Below, piece by piece: positions 1-8,315 of a DNA stretch of 12,633 nucleotides. The stretch spans positions 1 to 12,633 of the forward strand of contig CALEDU010000010.1 of assembly GCA_937949455.1 (NCBI GenBank). The letters run 5' to 3'. The notes under the pieces were generated by a model. The model did no database searches. It was given only the letters and a program-made list of their open reading frames with translations, and was not told the origin of the DNA. A program made the translations under genes and the position numbers. Each line of letters begins with the position of its first letter. Within the stretch, counting starts at the first letter, position 1. This DNA is from an uncultured Tepidimonas sp. (GTDB taxonomy: Bacteria; Pseudomonadota; Gammaproteobacteria; Burkholderiales; Burkholderiaceae_C).

Positions 1-782
1 CCCTGGTCCCAGCCATGCTCCAGCAACAGCCAGCCGCCGGGCACCAGTCGCTCGGGCGCATGGGCGATGATGGCGCGCAGGTCATCCAGCCCGTCCACCC
101 CGCCAACCAGGGCGCCGACGGGTTCATGCCGCAAAGCGGCCCGATGCGGGTCGTTGGCGCGCAGGTAGGGCGGATTGGCGACGATCAAGTCGAAGCGTGC
201 CGGCCAGGGCGGGCCGCCGGCTGTGCCGCTGCCGTTGGCCTGTCCCGGCCAGGGCCGCCAGTCTGACCACCAGTGTCCCTGTAGCCAAAGCACGGGCAAC
301 CCCAGCCGTTGCCCATTGGCTGCGGCCACGGTCAGGGCGTCTGCACTGTGGTCCAGGCCCCAAACGGCCGCATCCGGCCGGGCGTGCTGAAGGGCCAGCG
401 CAATCGCACCGCTGCCCGTGCCCAAATCGATGATCCGAACCCCGGGATGCGCGGGCAACACCTCCAGCGCCCAGTCCACCAGGGTCTCGGTGTCGGGGCG
501 GGGGTCGAGCACGCGCGCATCCACCTGCAAGATCAGGCCATAGAAGCCGCGTTCTCCAGTCAGGTAGGCCAGCGGCTCTCCGCCGATTCTGCGCTGGCAC
601 AGGGTGGCGTAGCACGCGGCAACCTCGGGTGTCAACGGGTCGTCGTCATGAGCCAGCAGCCAGGCCCGGTCTTGCAGTGGCCGCCCCAGCGCATACAGCA
701 GCAGCCACTGGGCGTCCAGCCGATCCATGCCCTGGGACTGGGCCGCGCGCAGCGCCTCGCGCAGGCTAGGTGGCGTATCCAT
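1..782 (-). CDS. prmC: Release factor glutamine methyltransferase PrmC (3' end outside window)
   Basis: PrmC transfers a methyl group from S-adenosylmethionine to the glutamine of the GGQ motif in release factors 1 and 2, which speeds peptide release. The 260 visible codons start at the ATG complementary to 780-782 and run off the left edge without a stop; the family is usually about 275-290 residues, so only the tail is missing. Visible motifs are RPDTE (residues 95-99), the SAM loop DLGTGSG (119-125) and the catalytic NPPY (203-206). An N-terminal helical part of about 75 residues that binds release factor precedes them. Between the methyltransferase core and NPPY (about 169-195) there is a Gly/Pro/Trp-rich stretch longer than in E. 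coli PrmC. The gene follows prfA by 24 bases with no clear Shine-Dalgarno sequence, so it is probably translated from the hemA-prfA transcript. No alternative ATG, GTG or TTG lies in frame between the prfA stop and this start. Confidence 0.96.
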   Translation of the reverse strand, partial: MDTPPSLREALRAAQSQGMDRLDAQWLLLYALGRPLQDRAWLLAHDDDPLTPEVAACYATLCQRRIGGEPLAYLTGERGFYGLILQVDARVLDPRPDTETLVDWALEVLPAHPGVRIIDLGTGSGAIALALQHARPDAAVWGLDHSADALTVAAANGQRLGLPVLWLQGHWWSDWRPWPGQANGSGTAGGPPWPARFDLIVANPPYLRANDPHRAALRHEPVGALVGGVDGLDDLRAIIAHAPERLVPGGWLLLEHGWDQ

Positions 783-806
783 GTGGTCGGGTTGGGTGCG
801 GGCAGG

Positions 807-1919
807 TCAGGTGGCACCGGCGCAGCGGGCTTCCAGCTCGGCCATCAGCTCTGCGCCGTGCGCGAGCTGTAGCCCTTGGATCAGAGCGTCCAGATCCCCC
901 TCGAGCACGGTGGGCAGCTGGTGCAGCGTGAGGTGGATGCGGTGATCCGTGACCCGACCTTGGGGAAAGTTGTAGGTGCGTATGCGGTCGCTGCGGTCGC
1001 CGCTGCCGATCAGGCCCCTGCGCGTGGCGGCCTCGCGGCTCTCGCGCTCCGCGCGTTCGCGCTCCTGCAGCCGCGCCAGCAGCACCTGTAGCGCGCGGGC
1101 TTTGTTGCGGTGTTGGCTGCGGTCGTCCTGGCATTCGGCTACCAGCCCTGTGGGCAAATGGGTGATGCGCACAGCCGAGTCGGTTTTGTTGACATGCTGG
1201 CCGCCGGCACCGCTGGCGCGGAAGGTGTCGATGCGCAATTCGGCGGGGTTGATTTGGATCGCCTGCGCTTCGTCGGGCTCAGGCAGCACGACCACGGTGC
1301 AGGCGCTGGTGTGGATGCGCCCCTGCGACTCGGTGACGGGTATCCGCTGTACGCGGTGTCCGCCGGATTCGAAGCGCAGCCGCCCATATGCACCTCGGCC
1401 GACGATGCGCAGCACGACCTCTTTGCAGCCACCGAGTTCGCTTGGCGATTCGCTGATGACCTCGACGCGCCAGCCCTGGCGCTCGGCATAACGGGTGTAC
1501 ATGCGGGCGAGATCGGCCGCGAAAAGGGCCGCCTCTTCGCCACCGGTGCCGGCGCGAATTTCGAGGAAGGCGTGGCGGTCGTCGTTGGGGTCGCGCGGCA
1601 GCAGCAGGGCTTGCAGTTGCGCGGCCAAGGCATCGAGATCGGCCTGCGCTGCGGCTTCTTCCTCTGCGGCCAGCGCGGCCAAAGCCGTGTCACCGCCGAG
1701 CTGAGCCTCGGCTGCGAGCTGCCGGGCGCTGTCGCGATCGGCCTCGCGCTGTAGGTAGCGCCGATAGGGCTGGACGATGGCGTCGGTTTCGGCGTGTTCG
1801 CGCGTCAGGGCGCGAAAGCGTTCCAGGTCGTTGGTGGCGTCCGGTGCCGCCAGTTGGGCATCCAGCTCGTGCAGGCGCAGGCGCAGCCGCTCGAGCGTCT
1901 GGCGAACAAAGGGCTTCAT
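807..1919 (-). CDS. prfA: Peptide chain release factor 1
   Basis: This cytoplasmic protein reads UAA and UAG stop codons in the ribosomal A site and triggers hydrolysis of peptidyl-tRNA. At 370 residues it is close to E. coli RF1 (360). The N-terminal coiled region is rich in Arg, Glu and Ala (residues 1-105). The codon-reading PxT motif is PVT at 194-196, which separates RF1 from RF2 (SPF). The peptidyl-transferase motif [14 protein letters not shown] starts at 237, with the methylated glutamine at 241. The basic C-terminal part contains the usual [23 protein letters not shown] block (309-327). The start ATG overlaps the hemA stop as ATGA, so the two genes are translationally coupled. prmC, whose product modifies Q241, follows immediately. 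Its own stop is UGA, which RF1 does not read. Confidence 0.98.
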   Translation of the reverse strand: MKPFVRQTLERLRLRLHELDAQLAAPDATNDLERFRALTREHAETDAIVQPYRRYLQREADRDSARQLAAEAQLGGDTALAALAAEEEAAAQADLDALAAQLQALLLPRDPNDDRHAFLEIRAGTGGEEAALFAADLARMYTRYAERQGWRVEVISESPSELGGCKEVVLRIVGRGAYGRLRFESGGHRVQRIPVTESQGRIHTSACTVVVLPEPDEAQAIQINPAELRIDTFRASGAGGQHVNKTDSAVRITHLPTGLVAECQDDRSQHRNKARALQVLLARLQERERAERESREAATRRGLIGSGDRSDRIRTYNFPQGRVTDHRIHLTLHQLPTVLEGDLDALIQGLQLAHGAELMAELEARCAGAT

Positions 1920-3238
1920 GGGCGTGGTGTGGGTCCGTCTGCGGCGTCAGTGCGGCCCGCCGGTGCGTGGAGCCGTCCGCGCAGGAAAAGCCGCGACACC
2001 ACCTCGGCCGTGTGACGCCGACTGGCTTCGTCGCCGCTGCGCAACTCGGCCAATGCACCGTGCAGCATTTTTTGCGTCAGTCCGCGCGCGAGCGCCTCCA
2101 GCACGGCGTCCACATCCTCGCCACGGGCCAGCAGACGCCGCGCGCGGGCGATCTCGGCCGTGCGCCAGGCGTCGGTCTGCGCCTGCAGATCGCGGATCAG
2201 CGTGACCACGCCCGCGTTCGGATCGCGCTGACGCAGCCAGTGCATGAAACTCTGCACGCCAGCGTCGATGATGGCCTCGGCCTGGGCGACGGCGGCCTGC
2301 CGACTATCTTTGCCGGTCTGCACGACCGCGGCCAAGTCGTCCACCGTGTAGAGGTACACATCGTCCAGGTCCTTGACCTCGGCCTCGATATCACGCGGCA
2401 CAGCCAGATCGACCATGAAAATGGGGCGGTGTCGGCGGCGCTTGAGCGCGCTTTCCACCATGCCCAGCCCGATCAACGGCAGGGTACTGGCGGTGCAGCT
2501 CACCACGGCGTCGAACTCGTGTAGCCGCGCCGGCAGCTCGGACAGGCGCATGACCTCGGCGCCAAACCGGGCGGCCAGCTTCTCGCCGCGCTCCAGCGTC
2601 CGGTTGGCGACCACCATTGCGCGCGGCTGGCGCGCCGCGAAGTGCGTGGCGGCCAGCTCGATCATCTCGCCCGCACCGACGAACAGGATGCGGATGTCGC
2701 GCAGATCCTCGAACAACTGTCCAGCCAGTCGCACCGCCGCCGCCGCCATGCTGATGGAGTGGGTGCCGATCTCGGTGCTGCTGCGCACCTGTTTGGCGAC
2801 CGCGAAGGAGCGCTGAAACAGCTGGTGCAGCGTGGTGCCGAGTGCGCCGACCTGGTCCGCAATGCGCACCGCATCCTTCAGTTGACCCAGGATCTGGGCT
2901 TCGCCCAGCACCATGCTGTCCAGCCCGCTGGCCACCCGAAAGGCGTGGCGAGCCGCCGCGTCCTCGCGCAGCACATAGGCGTGCTGCATCAGCGTCTCGG
3001 GGGGCACCCCTGCTGTCTCGGCCAGCCAGTGCGCGGCCGGCTCGATCAGCGGCTCGTCGGCGGCGCAGTACAGTTCGGTGCGGTTACAAGTGGACAGCAG
3101 GGTGGCTTCGGGCTGGCGCGCCACCGATGCGCGAAAGCGACGCAGCGCTTCGGGCAACTGTTCGAGCGAGAAGGCAAACCGACCCCGCACATCGAGCGGA
3201 GCCGTTTGATGGTTGATGCCAAGCGCCCAGACTGCCAT
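1916..3238 (-). CDS. hemA: Glutamyl-tRNA reductase
   Basis: The enzyme reduces glutamyl-tRNA(Glu) with NADPH to glutamate-1-semialdehyde, the first committed step of tetrapyrrole (haem) synthesis by the C5 route. At 440 residues it is slightly longer than E. coli HemA (418). The N-terminal catalytic domain shows [12 protein letters not shown] (7-18) and [11 protein letters not shown], with the thioester-forming cysteine at 51. [13 protein letters not shown] (111-123) follows. The NADPH domain has a GAGEM motif at 188-192, and [10 protein letters not shown] lies at 276-285. The C-terminal helical part (about 310-425) is the dimerisation domain. The gene heads the hemA-prfA-prmC operon. There is no Shine-Dalgarno sequence, and a perfect TATAAT ends only eight bases before the ATG, so the message is probably leaderless or nearly so. 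The arrangement matches the hemA-prfA-prmC order of E. coli. Confidence 0.98.
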   Translation of the reverse strand: MAVWALGINHQTAPLDVRGRFAFSLEQLPEALRRFRASVARQPEATLLSTCNRTELYCAADEPLIEPAAHWLAETAGVPPETLMQHAYVLREDAAARHAFRVASGLDSMVLGEAQILGQLKDAVRIADQVGALGTTLHQLFQRSFAVAKQVRSSTEIGTHSISMAAAAVRLAGQLFEDLRDIRILFVGAGEMIELAATHFAARQPRAMVVANRTLERGEKLAARFGAEVMRLSELPARLHEFDAVVSCTASTLPLIGLGMVESALKRRRHRPIFMVDLAVPRDIEAEVKDLDDVYLYTVDDLAAVVQTGKDSRQAAVAQAEAIIDAGVQSFMHWLRQRDPNAGVVTLIRDLQAQTDAWRTAEIARARRLLARGEDVDAVLEALARGLTQKMLHGALAELRSGDEASRRHTAEVVSRLFLRGRLHAPAGRTDAADGPTPRP

Positions 3239-3246
3239 GATTGCAG

Positions 3247-3252
3247 ATTATA
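3247..3252 (-). promoter_or_regulatory. Probable -10 element of the hemA promoter
   Basis: On the minus strand this is a perfect TATAAT, separated from the hemA ATG by CTGCAATC. A start about seven bases downstream would fall at 3238-3241, giving a leader of zero to three bases. I see no good -35 match at 16-18 bases (the hexamer at 17 is GCGTCT). The position of the hexamer is seen directly; promoter function is inferred from it and from the lack of any ribosome binding site. Confidence 0.6.
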
Positions 3253-3254
3253 AA
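3249..3254 (+). promoter_or_regulatory. Probable -10 element of the rightward transcript
   Basis: TATAAA on the plus strand, followed by AATCGCGGG. It shares TATA (3249-3252) with the hemA -10 on the other strand. Initiation would fall near 3261-3262, only four or five bases before the GTG at 3266. There is no convincing -35. This is the most likely start of the unit that begins with the small membrane protein. Confidence 0.5.
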
Positions 3255-3265
3255 ATCGCGGGTTT

Positions 3266-3544
3266 GTGGAGACGCTGGCCCTGTTTTTCCACTGGCTCAA
3301 CCTCGTGGTGCCGGCCTGGGGGCTGGCGGCGTTGCTGGCAGCCGTGCTGGCTTGGCGGGGCTGTGCCCGTCCGCGCTGGCGCGCGGGTCTCAGGCACGGG
3401 GTGTGGCTGGGGGTGTGCGGCTCCGCCGTGCTGATCGCAGGACTGGTGCTGACGGGTCGCGACGGCCGCATGGCCACTTACGCTGTGCTGGTTGGGGTAA
3501 TGGGTGTAGTCGCCGCCTGGCGCGACAGCGTCGGCTGTCGATGA
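3266..3544 (+). CDS. Small three-helix membrane protein of unknown function
   Basis: The product has 92 residues and, by eye, three hydrophobic segments: about 5-28, 43-62 and 69-85. Short Arg-rich stretches ([12 protein letters not shown], and GRDGR before helix three) lie between them, so it is almost certainly an inner-membrane protein. The GTG start is chosen because it precedes the first helix, ends the spacer after a -10-like TATAAA, and is the earliest start in frame there; no Shine-Dalgarno sequence is visible. I do not recognise a named family. My impression is that a similar small protein sits between hemA and the DUF3683 gene in related Burkholderiales, but I cannot verify this here. 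It is the first gene of the rightward block, 137 bases before the flavoprotein gene. The same stretch is also open in the flavoprotein frame, but that reading shows no membrane or domain logic. Confidence 0.72.
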   Translation: METLALFFHWLNLVVPAWGLAALLAAVLAWRGCARPRWRAGLRHGVWLGVCGSAVLIAGLVLTGRDGRMATYAVLVGVMGVVAAWRDSVGCR

Positions 3545-3602
3545 CCCTTGCAGTTGCCCGGGGTCCCAACCCTGATGCCAGCGGTGTCGTGCTGCGCTGC
3601 GG

Positions 3603-3608
3603 TAACAT
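3603..3608 (+). promoter_or_regulatory. Weak -10-like hexamer before the DUF3683 gene
   Basis: The 137-base gap 3545-3681 holds no gene. TAACAT (four of six matches to TATAAT), within GCGGTAACATGCG, is the best -10 candidate in it. No fitting -35 is visible. A start near 3615 would leave a leader of about 67 bases before the ATG at 3682. The gap also contains a short imperfect hairpin (3630-3648), which is not terminator-like. Confidence 0.2.
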
Positions 3609-3681
3609 GCGATGCCCGCGATGGCTGCCGGGCCTGTCTAGCGGGCCCCACCGGCGCGCGGTTCGCCAGCCGCTACCGCTC

Positions 3682-6600
3682 ATGAACGCTCCGACGCCCC
3701 TTCACGCCTTGCTCGACGCCGCGCCTGACGCTCCGCGCTTGCGCGAGATTCCGTACAACTACACTTCGTTTTCGGATCGGGAGATCGTCCTGCGGCTGCT
3801 CGGCGCGCGCGCTTGGACGCTGCTGGAGCAGTTGCGCCGCGAGCGCGCCACAGGCCGCTCTGCCCGCATGCTGTACGAGGTGCTGGGCGACATCTGGGTG
3901 GTGCAGCGCAACCCATATTTGCAAGACGATTTGCTGGCCAACCCCAAGCGCCGCACCGCACTGATCGAGGCGCTCCACCACCGGCTCGGCGAGATCGAAA
4001 AGCGCCGCCGCCCGCAGGAAGATGCGCAGCGCGATGCCCTGGTCGGCGAACTGCTGGACCATGCGCGGCGCGCGGTGCAGGCCTTCGCCCAGGCGTTCGA
4101 CGACATGGCGGCCCTGCGCCAGCGCGTGGTCAAGGTGCTGCGCCGTCATACCCACAAAGACAACATCAAGTTCGATGGACTGAGCCGCGTCAGCCATGTC
4201 ACCGATGCCACCGACTGGCGTGTCGAATACCCTTTCGTGGTTTTGACCCCTGATACCGAGGCCGAGATGGCTGGACTGGTGCAGGGCTGCATCGAACTGG
4301 GTCTGACCATCGTTCCGCGCGGCGGTGGTACGGGCTACACCGGCGGTGCGGTGCCCCTGACGTGGAAGAGCGCGGTCATCAATACCGAAAAGTTGGAGGC
4401 CATGACCGAGGTCGAGCATGTGCATCTGCCTGGCCTGGATCGGCCTGTGCCGACCATCTGGACCGAAGCTGGCGTGGTCACCCAGCGCGTGGCCGATGCG
4501 GCCGAGCGCGCAGGTTTCGTCTTTGCGGTCGATCCGACGTCGGCCGATGCGTCGTGCATCGGCGGCAACATCGCGATGAACGCTGGGGGCAAGAAGGCGG
4601 TGCTGTGGGGCACGGCGCTGGACAATCTGGCGAGCTGGCGCATGGTGACCCCCGACGCCGAGTGGCTGGAGGTGCACCGCATCGGCCATAACCTGGGCAA
4701 GATCCATGACGCCGAGGTGGCCTGCTTCGAGTTGCGCTACTTCGCCGCCGACGGCAAAACGCTGTTGCGCACCGAGCGGCTGGACATCCCAGGGGCGCGT
4801 TTCCGCAAGGCGGGCCTGGGCAAGGATGTTACCGACAAGTTCTTGAGCGGCCTGCCCGGCGTACAGAAGGAGGGCTGCGACGGCATCATCACCAGCGCGC
4901 GCTGGGTGGTGCACCGCATGCCGGCGCACACGCGCACGGTGTGCCTGGAGTTCTTTGGTAACCCCAAAGACGCCGTGCCCGCCATCGTCGAGATCAAGGA
5001 CTTCATGTTCGCCGAGCAAAAGCGCACGGGCACGCTGCTGGCCGGACTGGAGCACCTGGACGACCGCTACCTGAAGGCAGTGGGCTACACCACCAAGAGC
5101 AAGCGCGGCACCCTGCCGAAGATGGTGCTCATCGGCGACATCGTCGGCGACGACCCGGACGCCGTGGCCCGCGCCGCCAGCGAGGTGGTGCGGCTGGCCA
5201 ACGCCCGCTCGGGCGAGGGCTTCACGGCCGTCAGCCCCGAGGCGCGCAAAAAATTCTGGGCCGACCGCAAGCGCACCGCAGCCATCAGCCGACACACCAA
5301 CGCCTTCAAGATCAACGAAGACGTGGTGATCCCGCTGGAGCGCATGGGAGAGTACACGCTGGGCATCGAGCGCATCAATATCGAGCTGAGCCTGCGCAAC
5401 AAAATCCGCCTGTGCGACGAGCTAGAGGCCTTTTTTGCCCGTGGGACGCTGCCACTGGGCAAGGCCGAGGACCCCAACGACATGCCGAGCTCCGAATGGC
5501 TGGCCGAGCGCACTGCGCAGGCGCTGAGCCTGATTCGGGATGTGCGCCGCCAGTGGCAGGCGTGGTGCGACGGCCTGGACACGGTGCCGGCCGACGGTGG
5601 GCGCACGGCGTTCGAACAGTTGCAAGCCCACACCTGGCGCGCGAGCTGGAAGACGCAGATCCGCCAGCCGCTGCGCGACCTGTTCACCGGTGCTGTGTTC
5701 GCGCCGCTGCTGGCCGAGTGCGAGGCCATCCATCGCCGTGTACTCAAGGGGCGGGTCTGGATCGCGCTGCATATGCACGCCGGGGATGGCAATGTGCACA
5801 CCAACATCCCGGTCAACAGCGACGACTACGAGATGCTGCAGACTGCGCACGAGGCGGTGGGCCGCATCATGGCTTTGGCGCGCCGCCTGGACGGGGTGAT
5901 CTCGGGCGAGCACGGCATTGGCATCACCAAACTGGAGTACCTCAGCGACGACGAAATCGCCCCCTTTGCCGACTACAAACGTCGCGTGGATCCGCAGGGG
6001 CGCTTCAACCGCGGCAAGCTGTTGCGCGACAGCGCAGCACTGGGCCCCGATGTGCATGCTGCCGACCTCAGCCAGGCCTACACCCCCAGCTTTGGCCTCA
6101 TGGGCTACGAGTCGCTCATCATGCAGCAAAGCGACATCGGTGCCATTGCCGACAGCATCAAAGACTGTCTGCGCTGTGGCAAATGCAAGCCGGTGTGTGC
6201 CACGCATGTGCCGCGCGCGAATTTGCTCTACAGCCCACGCAACAAAATCCTGGCGACCAGCTTGTTGATCGAGGCTTTTTTATACGAAGAGCAGACGCGC
6301 CGTGGCATCAGCCTGCAGCATTGGGAGGAGTTCGAGGACGTGGCCGACCACTGCACGGTTTGCCACAAGTGCGAAAGCCCGTGTCCGGTCAAAATCGACT
6401 TTGGCGATGTGTCGATGGCCATGCGCAACCTGCTGCGCAAAATGGGGCAGAAATCTTTCCGCCCGGGCAACGCGCTGGCGATGGCCTTCCTCAATGCCAC
6501 CCGCCCCGAAACCATCAAGCTGATGCGCTCGGCCATGGTCGATGTGGGCTTCAAGGCGCAACGCTTGGCGAACGATCTGCTCAAGGGCCTGGCCAAGAAG

Positions 6601-7590
6601 CAGACCGACGCGCCGCCGGCGACGGTGGGGGCCGCCCCCATCAAAGAGCAGGTGATCCACTTCATCAACAAAAAAATGCCCGGGGGCCTGCCGAAGAAAA
6701 CGGCGCGTGCGCTGTTGGATATCGAGGACAAGGATTACGTCCCCATCATCCGTGACCCCCAGCGCACCAGCGCGGATGCGGAGGCGGTGTTCTATTTCCC
6801 CGGCTGCGGTTCGGAACGGCTATTCAGTCAAGTCGGTTTGGCCACCCAGGCCATGCTGTGGCATGTGGGCGTGCAGACGGTGCTGCCGCCGGGCTATTTG
6901 TGCTGCGGCTATCCGCAGCGCGGCAGCGGTCAGTTCGACAAGGCCGACAAGATCATCACCGACAACCGCGTGCTGTTTCACCGCGTGGCCAACACGCTGA
7001 ATTACCTCGACATCAAGACCGTGGTGGTGAGCTGCGGCACCTGCTACGACCAGTTGCAGGGCTACGAATTCGACAAGATCTTTCCCGGCTGCCGCATCAT
7101 CGATATCCACGAGTATCTGCTGGAAAAGGGCGTCAAGCTGCAGGGCAAGGAGGCCTACCTCTATCACGACCCCTGCCACAGCCCGATGAAGCTGCAGGAT
7201 CCGATGAAGACCGTCAAGGCCTTGGTTGGCGAGGCGGTGGTGGCCAGTGACCGCTGCTGCGGCGAATCCGGTACCTTGGGCGTCACACGGCCCGACATAT
7301 CGACGCAGATTCGCTTCCGCAAGGAGCAAGAGCTGCGCAAGAACGAGCGCCAGCTGGCCGAGCTGGCGCAGCGCACCGGGGCACAGACCACGGCGGGCCG
7401 CACCAAGATCCTGACCTCCTGCCCCAGCTGTCTGCAGGGCCTGAGCCGCTACGGCGAAGACCTGAGCAACGGGCTGCTGGAGGCGGACTACATCGTCGTC
7501 GAGATCGCGCGCCAGGTGCTGGGCGAGAACTGGCTGCCGGACTATGTGGCGCGTGCCAATGCTGGCGGCATCGAGCGGGTGCTGGTGTGA
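3682..7590 (+). CDS. DUF3683-type FAD-linked oxidoreductase fused to Fe-S and CCG domains
   Basis: This 1302-residue protein fuses a D-lactate/glycolate-dehydrogenase-like flavoprotein to an electron-transfer module. The N-terminal DUF3683 region (about 1-160) contains [15 protein letters not shown] (21-35). A PCMH/VAO-type FAD-binding domain follows, with [11 protein letters not shown] (212-222) and [12 protein letters not shown] (292-303). The FAD-oxidase C-terminal part shows [14 protein letters not shown] (697-710) and SGEHGIG (741-747). Two 4Fe-4S sites follow, with cysteines 829/832/835/839 and 891/894/897/901. Two CCG (HdrB-like) repeats use cysteines 1042, 1074-1075, 1118, 1121 and 1165, 1192-1193, 1247, 1250. 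All iron-binding cysteines appear intact. Probable role, by family: oxidation of a D-2-hydroxyacid with electrons passed to the quinone pool; the substrate is not evident. The ATG at 3682 is chosen on resemblance to related N termini (MNAPTP); no ribosome binding site is seen, and the frame stays open back to 3241. Its stop overlaps the next start (GTGA), so the genes downstream are coupled. Confidence 0.9.
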   Translation: MNAPTPLHALLDAAPDAPRLREIPYNYTSFSDREIVLRLLGARAWTLLEQLRRERATGRSARMLYEVLGDIWVVQRNPYLQDDLLANPKRRTALIEALHHRLGEIEKRRRPQEDAQRDALVGELLDHARRAVQAFAQAFDDMAALRQRVVKVLRRHTHKDNIKFDGLSRVSHVTDATDWRVEYPFVVLTPDTEAEMAGLVQGCIELGLTIVPRGGGTGYTGGAVPLTWKSAVINTEKLEAMTEVEHVHLPGLDRPVPTIWTEAGVVTQRVADAAERAGFVFAVDPTSADASCIGGNIAMNAGGKKAVLWGTALDNLASWRMVTPDAEWLEVHRIGHNLGKIHDAEVACFELRYFAADGKTLLRTERLDIPGARFRKAGLGKDVTDKFLSGLPGVQKEGCDGIITSARWVVHRMPAHTRTVCLEFFGNPKDAVPAIVEIKDFMFAEQKRTGTLLAGLEHLDDRYLKAVGYTTKSKRGTLPKMVLIGDIVGDDPDAVARAASEVVRLANARSGEGFTAVSPEARKKFWADRKRTAAISRHTNAFKINEDVVIPLERMGEYTLGIERINIELSLRNKIRLCDELEAFFARGTLPLGKAEDPNDMPSSEWLAERTAQALSLIRDVRRQWQAWCDGLDTVPADGGRTAFEQLQAHTWRASWKTQIRQPLRDLFTGAVFAPLLAECEAIHRRVLKGRVWIALHMHAGDGNVHTNIPVNSDDYEMLQTAHEAVGRIMALARRLDGVISGEHGIGITKLEYLSDDEIAPFADYKRRVDPQGRFNRGKLLRDSAALGPDVHAADLSQAYTPSFGLMGYESLIMQQSDIGAIADSIKDCLRCGKCKPVCATHVPRANLLYSPRNKILATSLLIEAFLYEEQTRRGISLQHWEEFEDVADHCTVCHKCESPCPVKIDFGDVSMAMRNLLRKMGQKSFRPGNALAMAFLNATRPETIKLMRSAMVDVGFKAQRLANDLLKGLAKKQTDAPPATVGAAPIKEQVIHFINKKMPGGLPKKTARALLDIEDKDYVPIIRDPQRTSADAEAVFYFPGCGSERLFSQVGLATQAMLWHVGVQTVLPPGYLCCGYPQRGSGQFDKADKIITDNRVLFHRVANTLNYLDIKTVVVSCGTCYDQLQGYEFDKIFPGCRIIDIHEYLLEKGVKLQGKEAYLYHDPCHSPMKLQDPMKTVKALVGEAVVASDRCCGESGTLGVTRPDISTQIRFRKEQELRKNERQLAELAQRTGAQTTAGRTKILTSCPSCLQGLSRYGEDLSNGLLEADYIVVEIARQVLGENWLPDYVARANAGGIERVLV

Positions 7591-7870
7591 CCGATTGCGC
7601 GTTGTGCCGGGACGACGGCGGCCTGCTGCTGTGGCGCGGGCAAGGCTGGCGCGTGGTGCGCGCATCGGGCGGCGAGGTGGCCGCCGTGCCGGCATGGTAC
7701 CGTGTGATTGCCACCGCGCATGTGGCCGAGTGGAGCGACCTCGCCGCGCCCGAACAAGCCCGCGCGATGGCGCTCGTCACGGCGGTGGAGCGCGCACTGC
7801 GTGCGACGCTGCCGTCGTGCAGGCGCTGGATGCGCTGCCGAATACCCACGTACAGGAGAATCCGCGATGA
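7587..7870 (+). pseudogene. HIT-family protein gene, central catalytic part deleted and frame changed
   Basis: The frame from the GTG at 7587 (overlapping the previous stop as GTGA) encodes a normal N terminus of the betaproteobacterial HIT type: MTDCALC, WRVVRA, then YRVIATAHVAEWSDL (38-52) and ERALRATL (68-75). HIT proteins should continue to the histidine triad (HxHxH, usually within HLHWHVIPR). Instead the resemblance stops near base 7811, and no triad is present in any plus-strand frame before the next gene. From 7811 the +2 frame reads [19 protein letters not shown] and ends in a TGA at 7868-7870 that overlaps the next ATG as ATGA, which looks like the original tail. The simplest reading is an internal deletion of a length not divisible by three, removing the nucleotide-binding centre. 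Read literally, the first frame would run to 7946 as a 119-residue product without the motif. An assembly error is the main alternative. Confidence 0.75.
7854..7859 (+). promoter_or_regulatory. Shine-Dalgarno sequence of the DUF971 gene
   Basis: AGGAGA lies seven bases before the ATG at 7867. It is one of only two clear ribosome binding sites seen in the window. It fixes the DUF971 start and lies inside the tail of the broken HIT gene, so DUF971 can be translated despite the damage upstream. Confidence 0.75.
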
Positions 7871-8274
7871 CCTCTGCGTCCCATCCCCACCCCACCGAGC
7901 TGACCCTACACGGCGCTTCGCGCGCGCTGGAGATCGCCTTCGATGACGGTGCGCGCTTTCGCATCCCGTTCGAGCTGATGCGCGTCTATTCGCCCTCGGC
8001 CGAGGTACAGGGGCACGGCCCTGGCCAAGCGGTGCTGCAGACTGGCAAACGCCATGTGGAGATCGTCGCACTGGAGCCCGTGGGCCACTATGCCGTGCAG
8101 CCCACCTTCTCCGACGGTCATGACAGCGGCATCTACACCTGGGAGTACCTGTACTTTCTGGGCAGCCGACAGGCCGAGCTGTGGGCCGATTATGAGCGTC
8201 GCCTGGCCGAAGCCGGCGTGGACCGCGACGCGCCGATGCCCGATTCGGCGGCGGCTGGATGCGGCCGCCACTGA
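7867..8274 (+). CDS. DUF971 (gamma-butyrobetaine hydroxylase-like N-terminal domain) protein
   Basis: A 135-residue single-domain protein of the DUF971 family, which resembles the small N-terminal domain of gamma-butyrobetaine dioxygenase. Characteristic stretches are LRL-type beta segments with [21 protein letters not shown] (31-51), [20 protein letters not shown] (60-79) and [18 protein letters not shown] (82-99). It has no catalytic dioxygenase domain, so it is not itself expected to be a hydroxylase; its role is unknown. Related proteins appear as add-on domains in Fe-S-linked proteins such as Mrp-type carriers, so a part in iron-sulphur handling is possible but inferred. The C terminus ends GCGRH, a possible metal-binding tail. 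The start is set by a good ribosome binding site and by ATGA overlap with the upstream tail. ubiE begins 41 bases after its stop. Confidence 0.87.
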   Translation: MTSASHPHPTELTLHGASRALEIAFDDGARFRIPFELMRVYSPSAEVQGHGPGQAVLQTGKRHVEIVALEPVGHYAVQPTFSDGHDSGIYTWEYLYFLGSRQAELWADYERRLAEAGVDRDAPMPDSAAAGCGRH

Positions 8275-8303
8275 GCGGTGCTGCTGCCCCGACGTCTTTG
8301 GCG

Positions 8304-8309
8304 TACCAT
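8304..8309 (+). promoter_or_regulatory. Weak -10-like hexamer just before ubiE
   Basis: TACCAT (four of six matches to TATAAT) is followed by exactly six bases and then the ubiE ATG at 8316, so initiation would fall on or next to the start codon. There is no Shine-Dalgarno sequence for ubiE, which makes a leaderless message plausible. The -35 region (CTGCTG at a 17-base spacing) is poor. Confidence 0.25.
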
Positions 8310-8315
8310 GGCACC

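Noticed and set aside
124..615. 163-codon minus-strand open frame
   Set aside because: It is a shadow frame of prmC, whose true frame carries DLGTGSG and NPPY and stays open to the left edge.
3630..3648. Short inverted repeat GGGCC/GGCCC in the gap before the DUF3683 gene
   Set aside because: Five pairs in a G/C-rich stretch, with no T run and no neighbouring operator-like copy, are expected by chance.
3241..3681. 147-codon in-frame extension upstream of the DUF3683 gene
   Set aside because: It overlaps the small membrane-protein gene in another frame and shows no domain or ribosome binding site. The familiar N terminus begins at the ATG at 3682. An ATG at 3607 in the same frame cannot be fully excluded.
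3673..5295. 540-codon open frame on the minus strand
   Set aside because: It is antisense to the DUF3683 gene, whose FAD motifs are unmistakable. Long antisense frames are expected from strong third-position G/C bias, and no motif is seen in it.
8259..8315. Earlier in-frame ATG for ubiE
   Set aside because: It would overlap DUF971, lacks a ribosome binding site and adds 19 residues unlike UbiE N termini.
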